A DNA stretch of 64,000 nucleotides from Lautropia sp. SCN 69-89 (GCA_001724855.1 MEED01000023.1:1-64000); one strand, 5' to 3'; counted from the stretch's first letter, positions 43,224 to 53,630 are shown. A program made the numbers and translations. Notes: generated by a model not told the origin, from the sequence alone.

Positions 43224-44356
43224 AGCCCGAGCTCCTGCAGGATCACCGCGAACAGCGCATCGAGCAGGATCACCGCGACGATGCCCTGCACGACCGTGGA
43301 CGTGGTGTTGATGCCGATCGACCGGGTGTCGCGGCTCACCGACAGGCCCATGCGGCAGCCGATCACCGCGATGAACAGCGCGAACACCGGCGCCTTGGAC
43401 AGCCCGATGACGAAATGGCGTGGCGCGAGCGCGTCGTGCAGGCGGCCCACGAAGGTGGACGGCGTGATGTCGAGCATGCGCTCGGCAATGACCATCGCGC
43501 CCAGCGAGCCCATCACGTCGCCCACGAACACCAGCAGCGGCAGCGAGATCACCAGCGCCAGCACGCGCGGCACCACCAGCACCTGCTCGGCCGACAGCCC
43601 GAGCGCGCGGATCGCGTCGATCTCCTCGGTAAGCTTCATCGTGCCCAGCTGCGCGGTGAACGCGGCGCCCGAGCGGCCGGCAACGATGGTGGCCACGATC
43701 AGCGGCGAGAACTCGCGCGTCAGGCCCAGTGCCACGCCGTCGACGACGAAGATGTTCGCACCGTACTTCTCGGCCTGCAGGCCGAGCAGGTAGGCGATCA
43801 CGAGACCGATCAGGAAGCTCACCAGCGCGACCACCGGGATCGCCGTCACGCACACCTGCGCAAGTTGCGCGGACAGTTCCCGGCCACGCAGGACGGCCGG
43901 TCGTGCGGCCACGCGAGCCAGCTCGACGATTACCCGGCCGAGGAAGTCGAGGTGGCCGTGCAGCAGCGCGGACAGCTGCAGGCTCGACGCACCGAGTTGC
44001 CCGAGGGCGCCGCGGCGGCGCTGCGGGGCGGCTGGCTGCAATTCGGGCAGCCGCTGCCGCACGAGTTCGACGATGCGCGCCTGCGCGCCGCCGAAGCCGC
44101 GCAGGACGACCTCCGCGGCCGGCACGCCTGCCTGCGCCAGATGGCGCCAGAACAGCAGGGCTGCCGCGGTGTCGATCTCGACGAGACCTGAGCCGTCGAT
44201 CGCGACCGGACGGCGCCAGCCGTCGGCCGCGGCCGGCAACGCGCGCAAGGCCGCATCGAGTTCGGCAAGACGCGCCAGCCGCCAGCTGCCGGCCAGCCGA
44301 AGCACGCTGCCTTCGGCACCGTACTCGAGCAGACAGCTGGCGTCGGCGGGGTTCAT
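43220..44356 (-). CDS. STAS-MlaE fusion lipid transport permease
   Basis: N-terminal STAS-like domain (DGSGLVEIDTAAALLFW) then MlaE (AGRSGAAFTAQLGTMKLTEEIDAIRALG). Confidence 0.92.
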   Translation of the reverse strand: MNPADASCLLEYGAEGSVLRLAGSWRLARLAELDAALRALPAAADGWRRPVAIDGSGLVEIDTAAALLFWRHLAQAGVPAAEVVLRGFGGAQARIVELVRQRLPELQPAAPQRRRGALGQLGASSLQLSALLHGHLDFLGRVIVELARVAARPAVLRGRELSAQLAQVCVTAIPVVALVSFLIGLVIAYLLGLQAEKYGANIFVVDGVALGLTREFSPLIVATIVAGRSGAAFTAQLGTMKLTEEIDAIRALGLSAEQVLVVPRVLALVISLPLLVFVGDVMGSLGAMVIAERMLDITPSTFVGRLHDALAPRHFVIGLSKAPVFALFIAVIGCRMGLSVSRDTRSIGINTTSTVVQGIVAVILLDALFAVILQELGL

Positions 44357-44427
44357 CGCGAAGGCAACCGGAGCGGCGCGGTGGGGCCGTAGCGGGTCTC
44401 GTCAGCCTGCGACACTAACATAGGGGC

Positions 44428-45069
44428 ATGAGCGACGAGACAGCCGCCATTCCCGCCTGGGCGTCGTGGCGCCGGGTCGAGCGCAGCCGGCTGATCGCGG
44501 CGCGCCTGGCCATGCCGGCCCAGGCGCGGCGCGAAGGCGCGCGCCTGATCTGCGCGGCGCTCGACCGCCTGCTGCCCGAGCCCGGCGGACTGGTCGTCGC
44601 GGTCTACTGGCCGATTCGCGGCGAACCCGACCTGCGAGAGTGGGTCGCGTCGATCCGCAGCCGCGGCGCGCGTTGCGCGCTGCCGGTCGTCGCCGCCCGC
44701 AGCGCGCCGCTGGTGTTTCGCGAATGGCGCCCCGAGGCGCGCCTCGTTCCCGGCGTCTGGAACATTCCGGAGCCGGCCGACGGCGAAGCGCTCGCGCCGC
44801 AAGTGGTGATCGCTCCGCTGGTCGGCCACGACCACCGCGGTTATCGCCTCGGCTACGGGGGTGGCTACTACGACCGCACCCTTGCGGCCTGCCCTGCGCG
44901 CCCCTTTGCCATCGGGGTCGGCTACCGCGCTGCAGCGCTCGCCGGCTTCGAGCCGCAGCCGCACGACATCCCGATGGACGCGATCGTCGATGAGCAAGGA
45001 GCGACCCTTCGCCCCGGTCTTCGTCCCACCGCTCTGCCCACTTTTGTGATGGGACCCGAAAAGCCTTGA
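44428..45069 (+). CDS. 5-formyltetrahydrofolate cyclo-ligase
   Basis: YWPIRGEPDLR, VVIAPLVGHDHRGYRLGYGGGYYDRTL. Confidence 0.92.
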   Translation: MSDETAAIPAWASWRRVERSRLIAARLAMPAQARREGARLICAALDRLLPEPGGLVVAVYWPIRGEPDLREWVASIRSRGARCALPVVAARSAPLVFREWRPEARLVPGVWNIPEPADGEALAPQVVIAPLVGHDHRGYRLGYGGGYYDRTLAACPARPFAIGVGYRAAALAGFEPQPHDIPMDAIVDEQGATLRPGLRPTALPTFVMGPEKP

Positions 45070-45094
45070 CATCCCACTGGCGATCCACTGAAAT
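45066..45094 (+). promoter_or_regulatory. Putative sigma70 promoter (TTGACA-17-TGAAAT) for the first methyltransferase/MTHFR pair
   Basis: Direct reading; overlaps the stop codon of the upstream gene. Confidence 0.5.
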
Positions 45095-45132
45095 CGACCG
45101 GGGACAAGCAACGGGCTGGGACGGGTGCGCAG

Positions 45133-46533
45133 GTGGAGGCCGACACGCTGCTGCGCGAAATCGTCGAATACTGCCGCAAGGCGGGCGTCGCCGAGTCGAC
45201 GTTCGGGCGATTCGCGGTCAATGACGGCAAGTTCGTCAACCGCCTGCGCGACGGCGGACGAATCACCACGGCCACCGCCGAGCGCGTACGCCGGTTCATC
45301 GCCAACGACGCGCGCGCCGGCGCGCGCAACGGCCGGGGGTTCCTGATCGACGCGCCACCCGGCGCACCCCTGCCGATGCCCCGGATCGACCCGCAGGAAC
45401 CGCCCGCGCACGTCGACCGCAATTTCCGCTTCTTCGACAACCGGCAGAAGTACCAGCTCTTCGTCAGCACCTGCTCGGAGAAGGCGGTGGTGGCGCAGCG
45501 CGTGGCGATGGAGCTGGTCAACATCCACCCGACGCCGCCGGCGGTGCGCATCTTCGACGCCGGCTTCGGCGACGGTACGGTGCTGCTGCGCGTGATGCGC
45601 GCGATGCACAAGCGCTTCGCGACGATGCCGTTCTACATCGTCGGCAAGGAAATCAGCGTCGAGCACGTGCGGCTCACGCTCGAGAAGATGGCCGACCGCT
45701 TCTTCGAGCATCCGGCCACGGTGCTCGTGCTCACCAACCTGAACTACACCGAAGCGCCGTCGCTGGCGCCGGCCTCGATGGCCGCGGCCACCTCGCTCGT
45801 CTGGCACGAGGTCGCGCTCACCGGCGCCACCTCGCACGACTTCGAGGAGCAGATCGCCGCGCTCGGACCGTTCCTCGCCGAGAACTGGCGCGTGAACATC
45901 GACCCGGCCACCGGCAACCCGGTCTACGCGCGGCCGACGGTGCTGGTGCTGTATCGCGACGATCACCGCTTCCTGCTCGAATCGGTGATCCCGAAGCGCG
46001 GCGGCAGCGAGGCCGGCTACGACCTGGTCATCGCGTCGCAGCCGTACCGCGCACGCGCCGACCTGCGCTTCAAGGCCTCGCGCGTGATCGCACCGCTGGC
46101 GCGCAGCCTGGCTCCGGGCGGGCGGCTGCTGGCGATCCACTCCCGCGGCGACGACCCCGGGCTCGAGATCCTGCAGAAGATGTGGCCCGGCGAGAACCCG
46201 TTCATCCACGATCGCCACCAGATGCTCAAGGCGGTGAAGGAGGCGCTCGGAACGGCGGCGCGCGGCCTGAACTTCAACGCCTATTCCGACGCGCGCTCGC
46301 TGTTCCGCTTCGACATGCACGCGCTGCCCACCGAGCTGTCGGCGTCGATCGGCACCTCGATGCTGTTCGCCGCCTGGAACGCCGCAATCTACGTGGGCCA
46401 GATCGACGACGCTCGGCTCGAGAGCGTGATGGGCGACCGGCGCTACCTCGAGATCACCGGCGAGGTGCTGCACCGCTACAACGGGCTGTGGTTCCAGGAC
46501 GAGTCGTACATCATTTCGCGGCATCGCGACTGA
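45133..46533 (+). CDS. Class I SAM-dependent methyltransferase-like protein with N-terminal HTH-like domain (copy 1)
   Basis: 466 aa; motif I VRIFDAGFGDGTVL; N-terminal EIVEYCRKAGVAESTFGRFAVNDGKFVNRLRDGGRITTATAERVRRFI; GTG start. Confidence 0.8.
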   Translation: MEADTLLREIVEYCRKAGVAESTFGRFAVNDGKFVNRLRDGGRITTATAERVRRFIANDARAGARNGRGFLIDAPPGAPLPMPRIDPQEPPAHVDRNFRFFDNRQKYQLFVSTCSEKAVVAQRVAMELVNIHPTPPAVRIFDAGFGDGTVLLRVMRAMHKRFATMPFYIVGKEISVEHVRLTLEKMADRFFEHPATVLVLTNLNYTEAPSLAPASMAAATSLVWHEVALTGATSHDFEEQIAALGPFLAENWRVNIDPATGNPVYARPTVLVLYRDDHRFLLESVIPKRGGSEAGYDLVIASQPYRARADLRFKASRVIAPLARSLAPGGRLLAIHSRGDDPGLEILQKMWPGENPFIHDRHQMLKAVKEALGTAARGLNFNAYSDARSLFRFDMHALPTELSASIGTSMLFAAWNAAIYVGQIDDARLESVMGDRRYLEITGEVLHRYNGLWFQDESYIISRHRD

Positions 46534-46544
46534 AGGGCGCAAGC

Positions 46545-47441
46545 ATGGACCTCGGGCACGCGACGGCAGGCATCGTGCGCCTGGCGCGCAACGCGTCGAT
46601 CGAGACCTCCACGCGCAACGTCGCCGAGGTCAACGGCTACGCGCGGATGCTGCCGCCGGGAAGCGACGTCTACATCACGTTCCTGCCCGGCACGCCGTAC
46701 CACCACATCCTGAGCACGGCGACCCGGCTGCGCCAGGTTGGCCTGAACCCGGTGCCGCACCTGGCGGCGCGGCGCTTCGCCAGCGCGGCCGCGGTGGCCG
46801 ATTTCCTCGCGCGGCTGCGCGACGAGGCCGGCGTGACCCGCGTGCTGCTGGTGGCCGGTGACAGCGACGCCGCGGCCGGCCCCTTCGACTCGAGCCTGCA
46901 GGTGCTCGAGACCGGCGTTTTCGAGGCCTGCGGCATCCGCAGCATCGGCGTGGCCGGCTATCCGGAAGGTCATCGCCGCATCCCGCAGCAGGCGCTCGAC
47001 GACGCGCTCGAGCGCAAGATTCGCTACGCCGAAGCGCACCGCCTCGAACTCTTCGTCGTCTCGCAGTTCTGCTTCGAGCCGCAGCGCGTGCTCGACTGGC
47101 TCGGGCGGTTGCGCGCGCGCGGCGTCACGCTGCCGGTGCGCGTCGGCGTGGCCGGGCCGGCCACCGTACGGACACTGCTCGCGTACGCGCTGCGCTGCGG
47201 AATCGGCGCCTCGATGAAGGCGCTGGGCTCGCAGCCGGTTTCACTGAACCGGATGCTCGCGCGGCACGGTCCGGACGATTTCACGCGCGCCATCGCGCCG
47301 CGCGCGGCAGAACTCGGCGTGACGGGGCTGCACCTCTTTGCCTTCGGCAATTTCGCCGACTGCGCGCAATGGATCCGCGACGCCGCGGCCGGCCGCATCG
47401 GTCCCGAAAAGGACAGCACGGAGTCCGCCGCCCGCGGGTGA
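46545..47441 (+). CDS. Methylenetetrahydrofolate reductase-like protein (copy 1)
   Basis: 298 aa; MetF-like VPHLAARR, VLLVAGD, VAGYPEGH, VSQFCFEP motifs. Confidence 0.85.
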   Translation: MDLGHATAGIVRLARNASIETSTRNVAEVNGYARMLPPGSDVYITFLPGTPYHHILSTATRLRQVGLNPVPHLAARRFASAAAVADFLARLRDEAGVTRVLLVAGDSDAAAGPFDSSLQVLETGVFEACGIRSIGVAGYPEGHRRIPQQALDDALERKIRYAEAHRLELFVVSQFCFEPQRVLDWLGRLRARGVTLPVRVGVAGPATVRTLLAYALRCGIGASMKALGSQPVSLNRMLARHGPDDFTRAIAPRAAELGVTGLHLFAFGNFADCAQWIRDAAAGRIGPEKDSTESAARG

Positions 47442-47453
47442 CGGATCAGGGCT

Positions 47454-49124
47454 TCAGAACAGCCCGACCACCTTGCCGTCGACCAGGTCGATGCCATCGG
47501 CCGACGGCACTTTCGGCAAGCCGGGCATCGTCATGATGTCGCCGCAGACCATCACCACGAAGCCGGCCCCCGCCGCCAGGCGCACCTCGCGGATGTTCAG
47601 CACGTGCCCCTCGGGGGCGCCGCGCAGCTTCGGGTCGGTGGAGAACGAATACTGCGTCTTGGCCACGCACACCGGGAAGCGCCCGTAGCCGTCTTCCTGC
47701 AGCTTGCGGATGCGCGCGCGCACCTTGCTGTCGGCGGTGACCTCGGAGGCGCGATAGACCGTCTTCGCGACCTTTTCGATCTTCTCCCAGAGCGGGTCGT
47801 CGTCTTCGTAGACGAAGGCCGGACGGGCCGGCTTGCCGCACAACGCGACCACCGCGCGCGCGAGATCGGCAGCGCCGCGGCCGCCCTCGGCCCAGTGGTT
47901 CGCGGTGATCGTCTCGATGCCGAGCCTGGCCAGGCGCTCGCGCACCAGCTCCATCTCGTCGGCCGAATCGAAGGCGAAGCGGTTGATCGCGACCACCGCG
48001 GGCAGCCGATAGACGTCGCGCAGGTTCCCGACGTGGCGCTCGAGGTTCGCCATGCCCTTGACGAGCGCCTTCATGTTCTCGTGGCCGAGTTCGCGCGGGT
48101 CGACTCCGCCGTGATACTTGATCGCGCGGATCGTGGCGACGAGCACCGCGGCATCGGGCATCAGGCCGCTGCTGCGGCACTTGATGTCGAGGAACTTCTC
48201 GGCGCCGAGGTCGGCGCCGAAGCCCGCCTCGGTGACCACGTAGTCGGCCAGCTTCAGCGCCGCGCGCGTGGCGATCACCGAGTTGCAGCCGTGCGCGATG
48301 TTGCCGAAGGGGCCGCCGTGGATCAGCGCCGGGTTGTTCTCCAGCGTCTGCACCAGGTTGGGCTTGAGCGCATCCTTCAGCAGCACGGTCATCGCGCCGT
48401 GCGCCTTCAGGTCGCGCGCGCGCACCGGGTGCCCGTCGCGGGTCCATGCGACGACGATCTCGCCCAGCCGCGCCCTCAGGTCGTCGAGCGACGTGGCCAG
48501 GCAGAAGATCGCCATCACTTCGGAAGCGACGACGATGTCGAAGCCGTCCTCGCGCGGGTAGCCGTTCGCAGGGCCGCCGAGCCCCACGACGACCTCGCGC
48601 AGCGCCCGGTCGTTCATGTCGACGACGCGCCGCCACTCGATGCGGCGCGGATCGATGCCGAGCTCGTTGCCGTGCGCGATGTGGTTGTCGATCAGCGCCG
48701 CCAGCAGGTTGTTGGCCAGGCCGATCGCCGAGAAGTCGCCGGTGAAGTGCAGGTTGATGTCCTCCATCGGCACCACCTGCGCGTGGCCCCCGCCGGCCGC
48801 GCCCCCCTTCATGCCGAACACCGGTCCCATCGACGGCTCGCGCAGGCAGATCAGCGCCTTGCGACCGATCCGGTTCAGCGCGTCTCCCAGGCCCACGGTG
48901 GTGGTCGTCTTGCCCTCGCCGGCCGGCGTCGGGCTGATCGCGGTGACCAGCACCAGCTTGCCGTCGGGGCGGTCGCGCAGCGACGCCAGGTAATCGAGCG
49001 AGATCTTCGCCTTGTAGTGACCGTAGGACTCGACGTACTCCTCGGGAATGCCGAGTTTCTCGAGGGCGATGCGCGAGATGCGCTGCATCTTCGCGGCCTG
49101 CGCGATCTGGATGTTCGACGACAC
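47454..49124 (-). CDS. fhs: Formate--tetrahydrofolate ligase
   Basis: [57 protein letters not shown]. Confidence 0.97.
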   Translation of the reverse strand: MSSNIQIAQAAKMQRISRIALEKLGIPEEYVESYGHYKAKISLDYLASLRDRPDGKLVLVTAISPTPAGEGKTTTTVGLGDALNRIGRKALICLREPSMGPVFGMKGGAAGGGHAQVVPMEDINLHFTGDFSAIGLANNLLAALIDNHIAHGNELGIDPRRIEWRRVVDMNDRALREVVVGLGGPANGYPREDGFDIVVASEVMAIFCLATSLDDLRARLGEIVVAWTRDGHPVRARDLKAHGAMTVLLKDALKPNLVQTLENNPALIHGGPFGNIAHGCNSVIATRAALKLADYVVTEAGFGADLGAEKFLDIKCRSSGLMPDAAVLVATIRAIKYHGGVDPRELGHENMKALVKGMANLERHVGNLRDVYRLPAVVAINRFAFDSADEMELVRERLARLGIETITANHWAEGGRGAADLARAVVALCGKPARPAFVYEDDDPLWEKIEKVAKTVYRASEVTADSKVRARIRKLQEDGYGRFPVCVAKTQYSFSTDPKLRGAPEGHVLNIREVRLAAGAGFVVMVCGDIMTMPGLPKVPSADGIDLVDGKVVGLF

Positions 49125-49146
49125 GTTGACTCGGTGACTCGGTGGC

Positions 49147-50088
49147 TCAGAAATCGGTGTGCATGGCGCCCATGGGGATGTCGCCCGGGTGGAACGGCGT
49201 GACCTGGTAGACGTGGTAGTTCAGCCAGTTCGCGAACAGCAGGTTCGCGTGGCCGCGCCAGCGCACCAGCGGCGGGCGCGACGGATCGTCGTCCGGGTAG
49301 TAGTTGCGCGGCACCCGGATCGGCAGGCCCTTCGCGACGTCGCGGTCGTATTCGGCCTTCAGCGTGAGTGGGTCGTATTCGGAGTGGCCGGTGACGAAGA
49401 CGTGCCTGCCGTCCCTGGAGCCCACGAGGTAGACGCCCGCCTCGTCGGATTCGGCGAGGATCTCGACCTCGTCGACCCGCTCGATGTCGGCGCGGCGCAC
49501 CTCGGTGTGCCGCGAGTGCGGCGCGAGGAACACGTCGTCGAAGCCGCGCAGCAGCCTGTCGGTGGGCGCGAGCGTGCGATGCTCGAACACGCCGAACATC
49601 TTCTGTGGCAGCGGATGCTTCGGAATGCCGTAGCGGCGGTACAGCGCCGCCTGCGCGCCCCAGCAGATGTTCAGCGTCGAGGAGACCGCCTCTTCGGCCC
49701 AGTCGATGATCGCCGCGACCTCGGGCCAGTAGTCGACCTCCTCGAACGCCATCTGCTCGACCGGCGCGCCGGTGATCACCAGGCCGTCGAACTTCTGGTG
49801 ACGCACCCGCTCGAAGGTGGTGTAGTGCTCGAGCAGGTGCTCGGCGGCGACGTTCTTCGACTCGTGCGTGGCGGTGTGCAGCAGCGTCACGTCGATCTGC
49901 AGCGCGGTGTTGCCGAGCAGGCGCAGCAGCTGCGTCTCGGTGGCGACCTTCGTCGGCATCAGGTTGAGGATCGCCACGCGCATCGGACGGATGTCCTGGC
50001 GCGCCGCGCGCTCCTCGCCCATCACGAAGACGTTCTCGCGCTCGAGCGTCTCGCGGGCGGGAAGCGTCGACGGGATCCTGACCGGCAT
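49147..50088 (-). CDS. metA: MetA-family homoserine O-acyltransferase (Glu111, predicted acetyl-CoA specific)
   Basis: [52 protein letters not shown]; Glu at residue 111 ([15 protein letters not shown]). Confidence 0.94.
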   Translation of the reverse strand: MPVRIPSTLPARETLERENVFVMGEERAARQDIRPMRVAILNLMPTKVATETQLLRLLGNTALQIDVTLLHTATHESKNVAAEHLLEHYTTFERVRHQKFDGLVITGAPVEQMAFEEVDYWPEVAAIIDWAEEAVSSTLNICWGAQAALYRRYGIPKHPLPQKMFGVFEHRTLAPTDRLLRGFDDVFLAPHSRHTEVRRADIERVDEVEILAESDEAGVYLVGSRDGRHVFVTGHSEYDPLTLKAEYDRDVAKGLPIRVPRNYYPDDDPSRPPLVRWRGHANLLFANWLNYHVYQVTPFHPGDIPMGAMHTDF

Positions 50089-51416
50089 GATCGGCTCCGG
50101 CTACGGCCTTTCTCGCGTCGGGCGGGCGCGCGGTGCGACCGCCCCGCGAGGTCCCAGAGGATGTCGTCGACGTCCTCGATGCCGATGCTCAGCCGGACGA
50201 AGTCCGGGCTCACGCCGGCCGACGTCAGCTCCTCGGGACTGAGCTGGCTGTGCGTGGTCGTCGCCGGATGAATCGCGAGGCTCTTCGCATCGCCGACGTT
50301 GGCCAGGTGGCTGAACAACTGCAGGCTCTCGATGAACTTGCGACCCGCCTCGACGCCACCCTTGACGCCGAAACCCATGATCGCGCCGGGCCCCTTCGGC
50401 ATGTAGCGCTTTGCACGCTCGTGGTCGCGGTGGCTCTTCAGGCCCGGGAAGCTGACCCATCCGACCTTCGGATGCTTCTCGAGGAACTCGGCCACCGCCT
50501 GCGCGTTCTGCGTATGCCGCTCCATGCGCAGGCTGAGCGTCTCGACGCCCTGGATCGTCTGCCAGCTGTTGAACGGCGACGCGCAGGCGCCGATGTCGCG
50601 CAGCACGTGCACGCGCGCCTTGATTGCGAACGGCGGCAGGCCCATTCCGACCAGGTTCGCGTAGACCAGCCCGTGGTACGAGGGATCGGGGGTGGTGAAA
50701 TTGGCGAAGCGGCCGCTGGTCCAGTCGAAGTTGCCGCCGTCGACGATCATGCCGCCGATGCTGGTGCCGTGGCCGCCGATGAACTTGGTCGTGCTGTGGA
50801 CGACGACGTTGGCACCCCACTCGATCGGCCTGAACAGGTATGGCGTGGCGAAGGTGTTGTCGATCATCAGCACGATCTTGTGCTTCTTCGCGATCTCGGC
50901 CACTTCCTCGATCGGGAACACCGCGATGTCGGGGTTGCCCAGCGATTCGCCGTAGATGATCTTCGTGTTCGGGCGGATCGCACGCTCGAAGTTCTTCGGA
51001 TCGGTCGGGTCGACGAAGGTGACCTCGATGCCGAGGTTGCGCAGCGTGTGGTTGAACTGGTTGTAGGTGCCGCCGTAGAGCCGGCTGCTGCTGACGATGT
51101 GGTCGCCCGAATTGCACAGCGTGAAGATCGCCTGCGCCTGCGCGGCGTGGCCCGAGCTGGCCGCCAGGCCCGCCACGCCGCCTTCGAGCACCGCGATGCG
51201 CTGCTCGAGCACGTCGGTGGTCGGGTTCATCAGCCGCGTGTAGATGTTGCCGAGTTCCTTGAGCGCGAACAGGTTGGCCGCATGCTCGGTGTCGCGGAAC
51301 TGGTAGCTCGTGGTCTGGTACAGCGGCACCGCGCGGCTGCCCGTCGTCGGATCCGACTTCTGGCCGGCGTGCAGTTGCTGGGTGGCAAAGGCGAACTTGC
51401 GTGCTTCGGTAGCCAT
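50022..51416 (-). CDS. metY: O-acetylhomoserine sulfhydrylase / aminocarboxypropyltransferase
   Basis: PLP Cys/Met metabolism family: [29 protein letters not shown]-terminal tail overlaps metA by 67 bp. Confidence 0.92.
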   Translation of the reverse strand: MATEARKFAFATQQLHAGQKSDPTTGSRAVPLYQTTSYQFRDTEHAANLFALKELGNIYTRLMNPTTDVLEQRIAVLEGGVAGLAASSGHAAQAQAIFTLCNSGDHIVSSSRLYGGTYNQFNHTLRNLGIEVTFVDPTDPKNFERAIRPNTKIIYGESLGNPDIAVFPIEEVAEIAKKHKIVLMIDNTFATPYLFRPIEWGANVVVHSTTKFIGGHGTSIGGMIVDGGNFDWTSGRFANFTTPDPSYHGLVYANLVGMGLPPFAIKARVHVLRDIGACASPFNSWQTIQGVETLSLRMERHTQNAQAVAEFLEKHPKVGWVSFPGLKSHRDHERAKRYMPKGPGAIMGFGVKGGVEAGRKFIESLQLFSHLANVGDAKSLAIHPATTTHSQLSPEELTSAGVSPDFVRLSIGIEDVDDILWDLAGRSHRAPARREKGRSRSRSCRSGSRRRFPPARRSSARTSS

Positions 51417-51429
51417 CGAACGTCCCCTG

Positions 51430-52311
51430 TCAGCCGCTTGCCATATTAGCCGGCTCCTCGGCGCTCCGGGAGAGCCATTGCGCGGTCGCCGCCATGCCGC
51501 CGAACGCGAACAGGTGAAGGGAAAGCGGATCGAGCGCCGGCTGCACCAGGCGCTCCGCGGCGATCTCGCGGATCAGCTCCGCCGGATCGTGGGTGGCTGC
51601 GAGCCGGGTCAGCGACCCGAGCCGTCCCCTGAGCGCCCGCAACGAGTTGCCGATGCCGCACTGCACACCCAGCTTCAGAAGCCGCGCGACCGAAGTCGGC
51701 CCGGCCACGCCGATGCACAGCGGAACGTCGACGCCGCGGGCGCGCAGCTCGCCCGCCCAGCGGGCGATCGTCGCACCGTCGAAGCAGAACTGCGTCACCA
51801 CGTACAGCCGCAGGCCGTGGCTTCGCGCATGACCGAGCTTGAGGTCGAGGTCCGCGCGCAGCACCGCATCGGGAATCCGCGGATGCCCCTCCGGATAGCC
51901 GCAGATGCCCGCCTGCGCGAAGCCGCAATCCTGCAGCAGGCCGCTGTGCAGCACCTCGAAGCTCGAGCGGAACGGGCCGGCGGGTTCGCGCAGGTCTCCG
52001 CCCACCAGCAGCACCGACTCGGCGCCGCGCCGGCGCAGCTCGCCCAGCAGTTCGCGGGCCGCTGCAGCGCTGACGAGGCGGCGCGCCACCACGTGCGGCA
52101 CCGGCGCCAGCCCCAGCTCGCGCGCCCGCGAGGTTGCCGCGATGATCGCCGTCGCGTCGAGATTCGGCGTCCACGGGATGAACACCCGGCGCCCCTTCGC
52201 CAGCGCGGCCGCATCCTCCAGCTCGCGCGCGGCGATCTCGATCGACGCGCCCGCCAGCAGTTCGCGCACCGCCGCCGCGACGCCGGGCATCCGGGACGGG
52301 GACGGCATCAT
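51430..52311 (-). CDS. Methylenetetrahydrofolate reductase-like protein (copy 2)
   Basis: 293 aa; VPHVVARRLVSAAA, VLLVGGDLREPAGPFRSS, GICGYPEGHPRIP, VVTQFCFDG; paralogous to 46545-47441. Confidence 0.85.
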   Translation of the reverse strand: MMPSPSRMPGVAAAVRELLAGASIEIAARELEDAAALAKGRRVFIPWTPNLDATAIIAATSRARELGLAPVPHVVARRLVSAAAARELLGELRRRGAESVLLVGGDLREPAGPFRSSFEVLHSGLLQDCGFAQAGICGYPEGHPRIPDAVLRADLDLKLGHARSHGLRLYVVTQFCFDGATIARWAGELRARGVDVPLCIGVAGPTSVARLLKLGVQCGIGNSLRALRGRLGSLTRLAATHDPAELIREIAAERLVQPALDPLSLHLFAFGGMAATAQWLSRSAEEPANMASG

Positions 52312-52330
52312 GTTCGCGGCCTGCTGCAAC

Positions 52331-53593
52331 CTAGAAGCTGCGGCGCCGCGAGATGCCGAAGGCCTCGTCCCAGAACCACAGGCCCCCGTGCCGGCGCAGC
52401 ACGTCGCGAGTGACTTCGAGATAGCGGCCCGACGCGAGCGCCTGCTCGAGCCGGGCATCCTCGATCTGCCCCACGTAGACCGCCGCGTTCCAGGCCGCCA
52501 GCAGCGTCGAGGTGCCGATCGACCCCTCGATTTCGGCCGGCAGCGTGTGCATCTCGTGCCTGAACAGCGCGCGCTCCTCGGGATTCGCGTTGAAGTTGTA
52601 CGACCTCGCCGCCGGGCCCAGCGCCTCGCGCACCGCCTTGAGCACCTGATGCCGGTCGTGGACGAACGGATTCTCGCCAGGCCAGACGCCCTGCAGGATC
52701 TCCTGGCCCGGATCCGCACCGTGCGACTGGACGACGAGCAGTCGTCCGTCCGGGCCGAGCGCCTTCGCCAGCGGGCCCAGCACACGCGAGGCCTTGAACT
52801 CGAGCGGTGCGCGCAGACGGTAGGGCTGCGACGCGATCACCAGGTCATAGTCGGCACGCGTCGAGCCGCGCCGCGGAATCACCGAGTTGAGCAGGAAGCG
52901 GTGGTCTTCGCGATAGATCACCAGCACGGCCGGCCGCTCGTAGCCGAGCGCGCCGGTGGCCTTGTTCACCACGGTGCCCCAGTTGCCGGCGAGCAGCGGC
53001 TGCAGGTCGGTGATCTGCTTTTCGAATTCGCGCGCGGTGGTGCCGGTGAGCGCAACCTCGTGCCAGTTCAGCGTCGAGGCGGCGGTGACCGACTGCGGGT
53101 TCAGCCACGGCGCCTCGCGGTAGTAGAGGTTCGTGATGACCAGGACCGTCGAGGGGTGCTCGAAGAAGCGATCGGGCGTCTTCTCGAGCGTCAGCCTCAC
53201 GTCCTCGAGGCTGATCTCCTTGGCGACGACGTAGAACGGCAGGGTCGGGTACCGCAAGTGCATCGAACGCATCACGCGCGTGAGCACCGTGCCGTCGCCG
53301 ACGCCCGCGTCGAACACCCGGATCGCGGGGGGCTTCGGATGGATGTTCTGCAGCTCGCGCTCGACCCGTTCGGCCACCGCCCACTTCTCGGTGCAGGTGT
53401 TCACGAACATCAGGTACTTCTGGCGATTGTCGTAGAAGCGAAAGCTGCTTCGGGAATCGCCGTCCGCGGATGTCGCGGGCACCGCCTCGGGCACCTGACC
53501 GGCCCGTGCCGCGACCGGAGCCGGCGCCTCGATCGTGCCGGCCGCCCCGCCGGCCTCGCCGCGTTCGACCAGTGCTGCGCTCGATGTCTGCAT
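52331..53593 (-). CDS. Class I SAM-dependent methyltransferase-like protein (copy 2, lacks N-terminal HTH-like domain)
   Basis: 420 aa; FRFYDNRQKYLMFVNTCTEK...IRVFDAGVGDGTVL; paralogous to 45133-46533; SD AAGGAGGG. Confidence 0.82.
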   Translation of the reverse strand: MQTSSAALVERGEAGGAAGTIEAPAPVAARAGQVPEAVPATSADGDSRSSFRFYDNRQKYLMFVNTCTEKWAVAERVERELQNIHPKPPAIRVFDAGVGDGTVLTRVMRSMHLRYPTLPFYVVAKEISLEDVRLTLEKTPDRFFEHPSTVLVITNLYYREAPWLNPQSVTAASTLNWHEVALTGTTAREFEKQITDLQPLLAGNWGTVVNKATGALGYERPAVLVIYREDHRFLLNSVIPRRGSTRADYDLVIASQPYRLRAPLEFKASRVLGPLAKALGPDGRLLVVQSHGADPGQEILQGVWPGENPFVHDRHQVLKAVREALGPAARSYNFNANPEERALFRHEMHTLPAEIEGSIGTSTLLAAWNAAVYVGQIEDARLEQALASGRYLEVTRDVLRRHGGLWFWDEAFGISRRRSF

Positions 53594-53630
53594 GCTGCGA
53601 TCCCTCCTTCGTCGCCGCCCTTGCCGGACG

